Assembly: GCA_022562375.1 (NCBI GenBank)
Contig: JADFPK010000097.1
Location: forward strand, 1 to 6,766
Reading direction: 5' to 3'
Length of the DNA: 6,766 bases
Source of the DNA: Pseudomonadota bacterium
Lineage (GTDB): Bacteria > Pseudomonadota > Alphaproteobacteria > SMXQ01
Positions 6,487-6,766 of the stretch are shown in pieces. Made by a program: the position numbers and the translations under genes. The notes under the pieces were generated by a model. The model was not told where the DNA came from and did no database searches. It worked only from the letters and a program-made list of their open reading frames with translations. How positions within the stretch are numbered: position 1 is the first letter of the stretch; each line of letters opens with the position of its first letter.

Positions 6487-6552
6487 GAGCCGGTTTCGGG
6501 ACCCCCGGTGGCGGCGGGCGCGGTACCGCCGGCATCGATTCGAGGCAACGCA

Positions 6553-6567
6553 GAACCGCCCCGGTTC
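6553..6567 (+). terminator. Hairpin between rplY and pth
   Basis: GAACCG (6553-6558) and CGGTTC (6562-6567) form a perfect 6-bp stem with a 3-base loop, 66 bases after the rplY stop. Only a mixed pyrimidine stretch follows, not a T-run. The same 137-base gap contains the palindrome GCGGTACCGC (6520-6529) and an imperfect tandem repeat of GCGCC(C)TTTCCC near 6573-6604. No promoter is convincing here, so pth may be read through from rplY. Confidence 0.28.
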
Positions 6568-6623
6568 CCTGCGCGCCCTTTCCCAGAGCGCCTTTCCCCG
6601 AGCGTCCCAACGGGTAAAACCCC

Positions 6624-6766
6624 ATGCTGCTGCTCGTCGGCCTCGGCAACCCCGAGGCGGAACACACCAACAATCGGCACAACATCGGTTTCATGGCGGT
6701 GGATGAGATCATCCGCCGCCATTCCTTTGGCCCTAACCGCGGACGGTTCAACGGTCTGGCGGCGGA
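6624..6766 (+). CDS. pth: Peptidyl-tRNA hydrolase (5' part; runs off window)
   Basis: The first 47 codons and two bases of a gene that continues past the window. Pth frees tRNA from peptidyl-tRNAs dropped by the ribosome, and is usually essential in bacteria. The start [28 protein letters not shown] is unmistakable for the family. Asn9 corresponds to the conserved Asn10, and His19 to the catalytic His20, of E. coli Pth; RHNIGF follows as in alphaproteobacterial members. Two positions differ from the usual GNPGxxY pattern: Glu11 instead of Gly and His14 instead of Tyr. The ATG at 6624 lacks a clear Shine-Dalgarno (only GGGTAAAA upstream), which may mean weak or coupled initiation. Confidence 0.93.
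   Translation, partial: MLLLVGLGNPEAEHTNNRHNIGFMAVDEIIRRHSFGPNRGRFNGLAA

Overview
The window is GC-rich DNA (roughly two thirds G+C by eye) with every convincing gene on the + strand. The protein sequences and gene order fit an alphaproteobacterium, probably near the Rhodospirillales. This is inferred from family resemblance, because no database search was possible. The heptose epimerase indicates a Gram-negative that makes heptose-containing lipopolysaccharide.

Layout. (1) 1-587: the 3' part of hldD/rfaD, the ADP-heptose epimerase of LPS core synthesis. (2) 588-702: a short gap with a GC-rich hairpin. (3) 703-3361: a tightly coupled trio, lgt (lipoprotein diacylglyceryl transferase), a MidA/NDUFAF7-type SAM methyltransferase and pgeF (peptidoglycan editing factor). 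Both junctions are ATGA overlaps. (4) 3362-3541: a 180-base spacer rich in GGCGCC palindromes and hairpins. (5) 3542-4475: a 21-residue wholly hydrophobic ORF with a strong ribosome binding site, overlapping the GTG start of a 292-residue predicted lipoprotein built from two copies of one domain. (6) 4476-4686: a leader region with a good sigma70-like promoter and a hairpin, followed by prs (PRPP synthase). (7) 5752-6486: rplY, a long CTC/TL5-type ribosomal protein L25 with an acidic lysine-ending tail. (8) 6624-6766: the start of pth (peptidyl-tRNA hydrolase), cut by the window edge.

The left half deals mainly with the cell envelope: LPS core sugar, lipoprotein lipidation, peptidoglycan fidelity and a lipoprotein that the neighbouring Lgt would be expected to modify. 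The right half is nucleotide supply and translation (PRPP, ribosomal protein, peptidyl-tRNA recycling). Most of the window is conserved housekeeping sequence. I see no mobile element, CRISPR array, tRNA or rRNA gene, or defence system. The least explained piece is 3542-4475: the hydrophobic micro-ORF overlapping the duplicated-domain lipoprotein. It is the best candidate for undescribed biology, but its function cannot be read from sequence alone.
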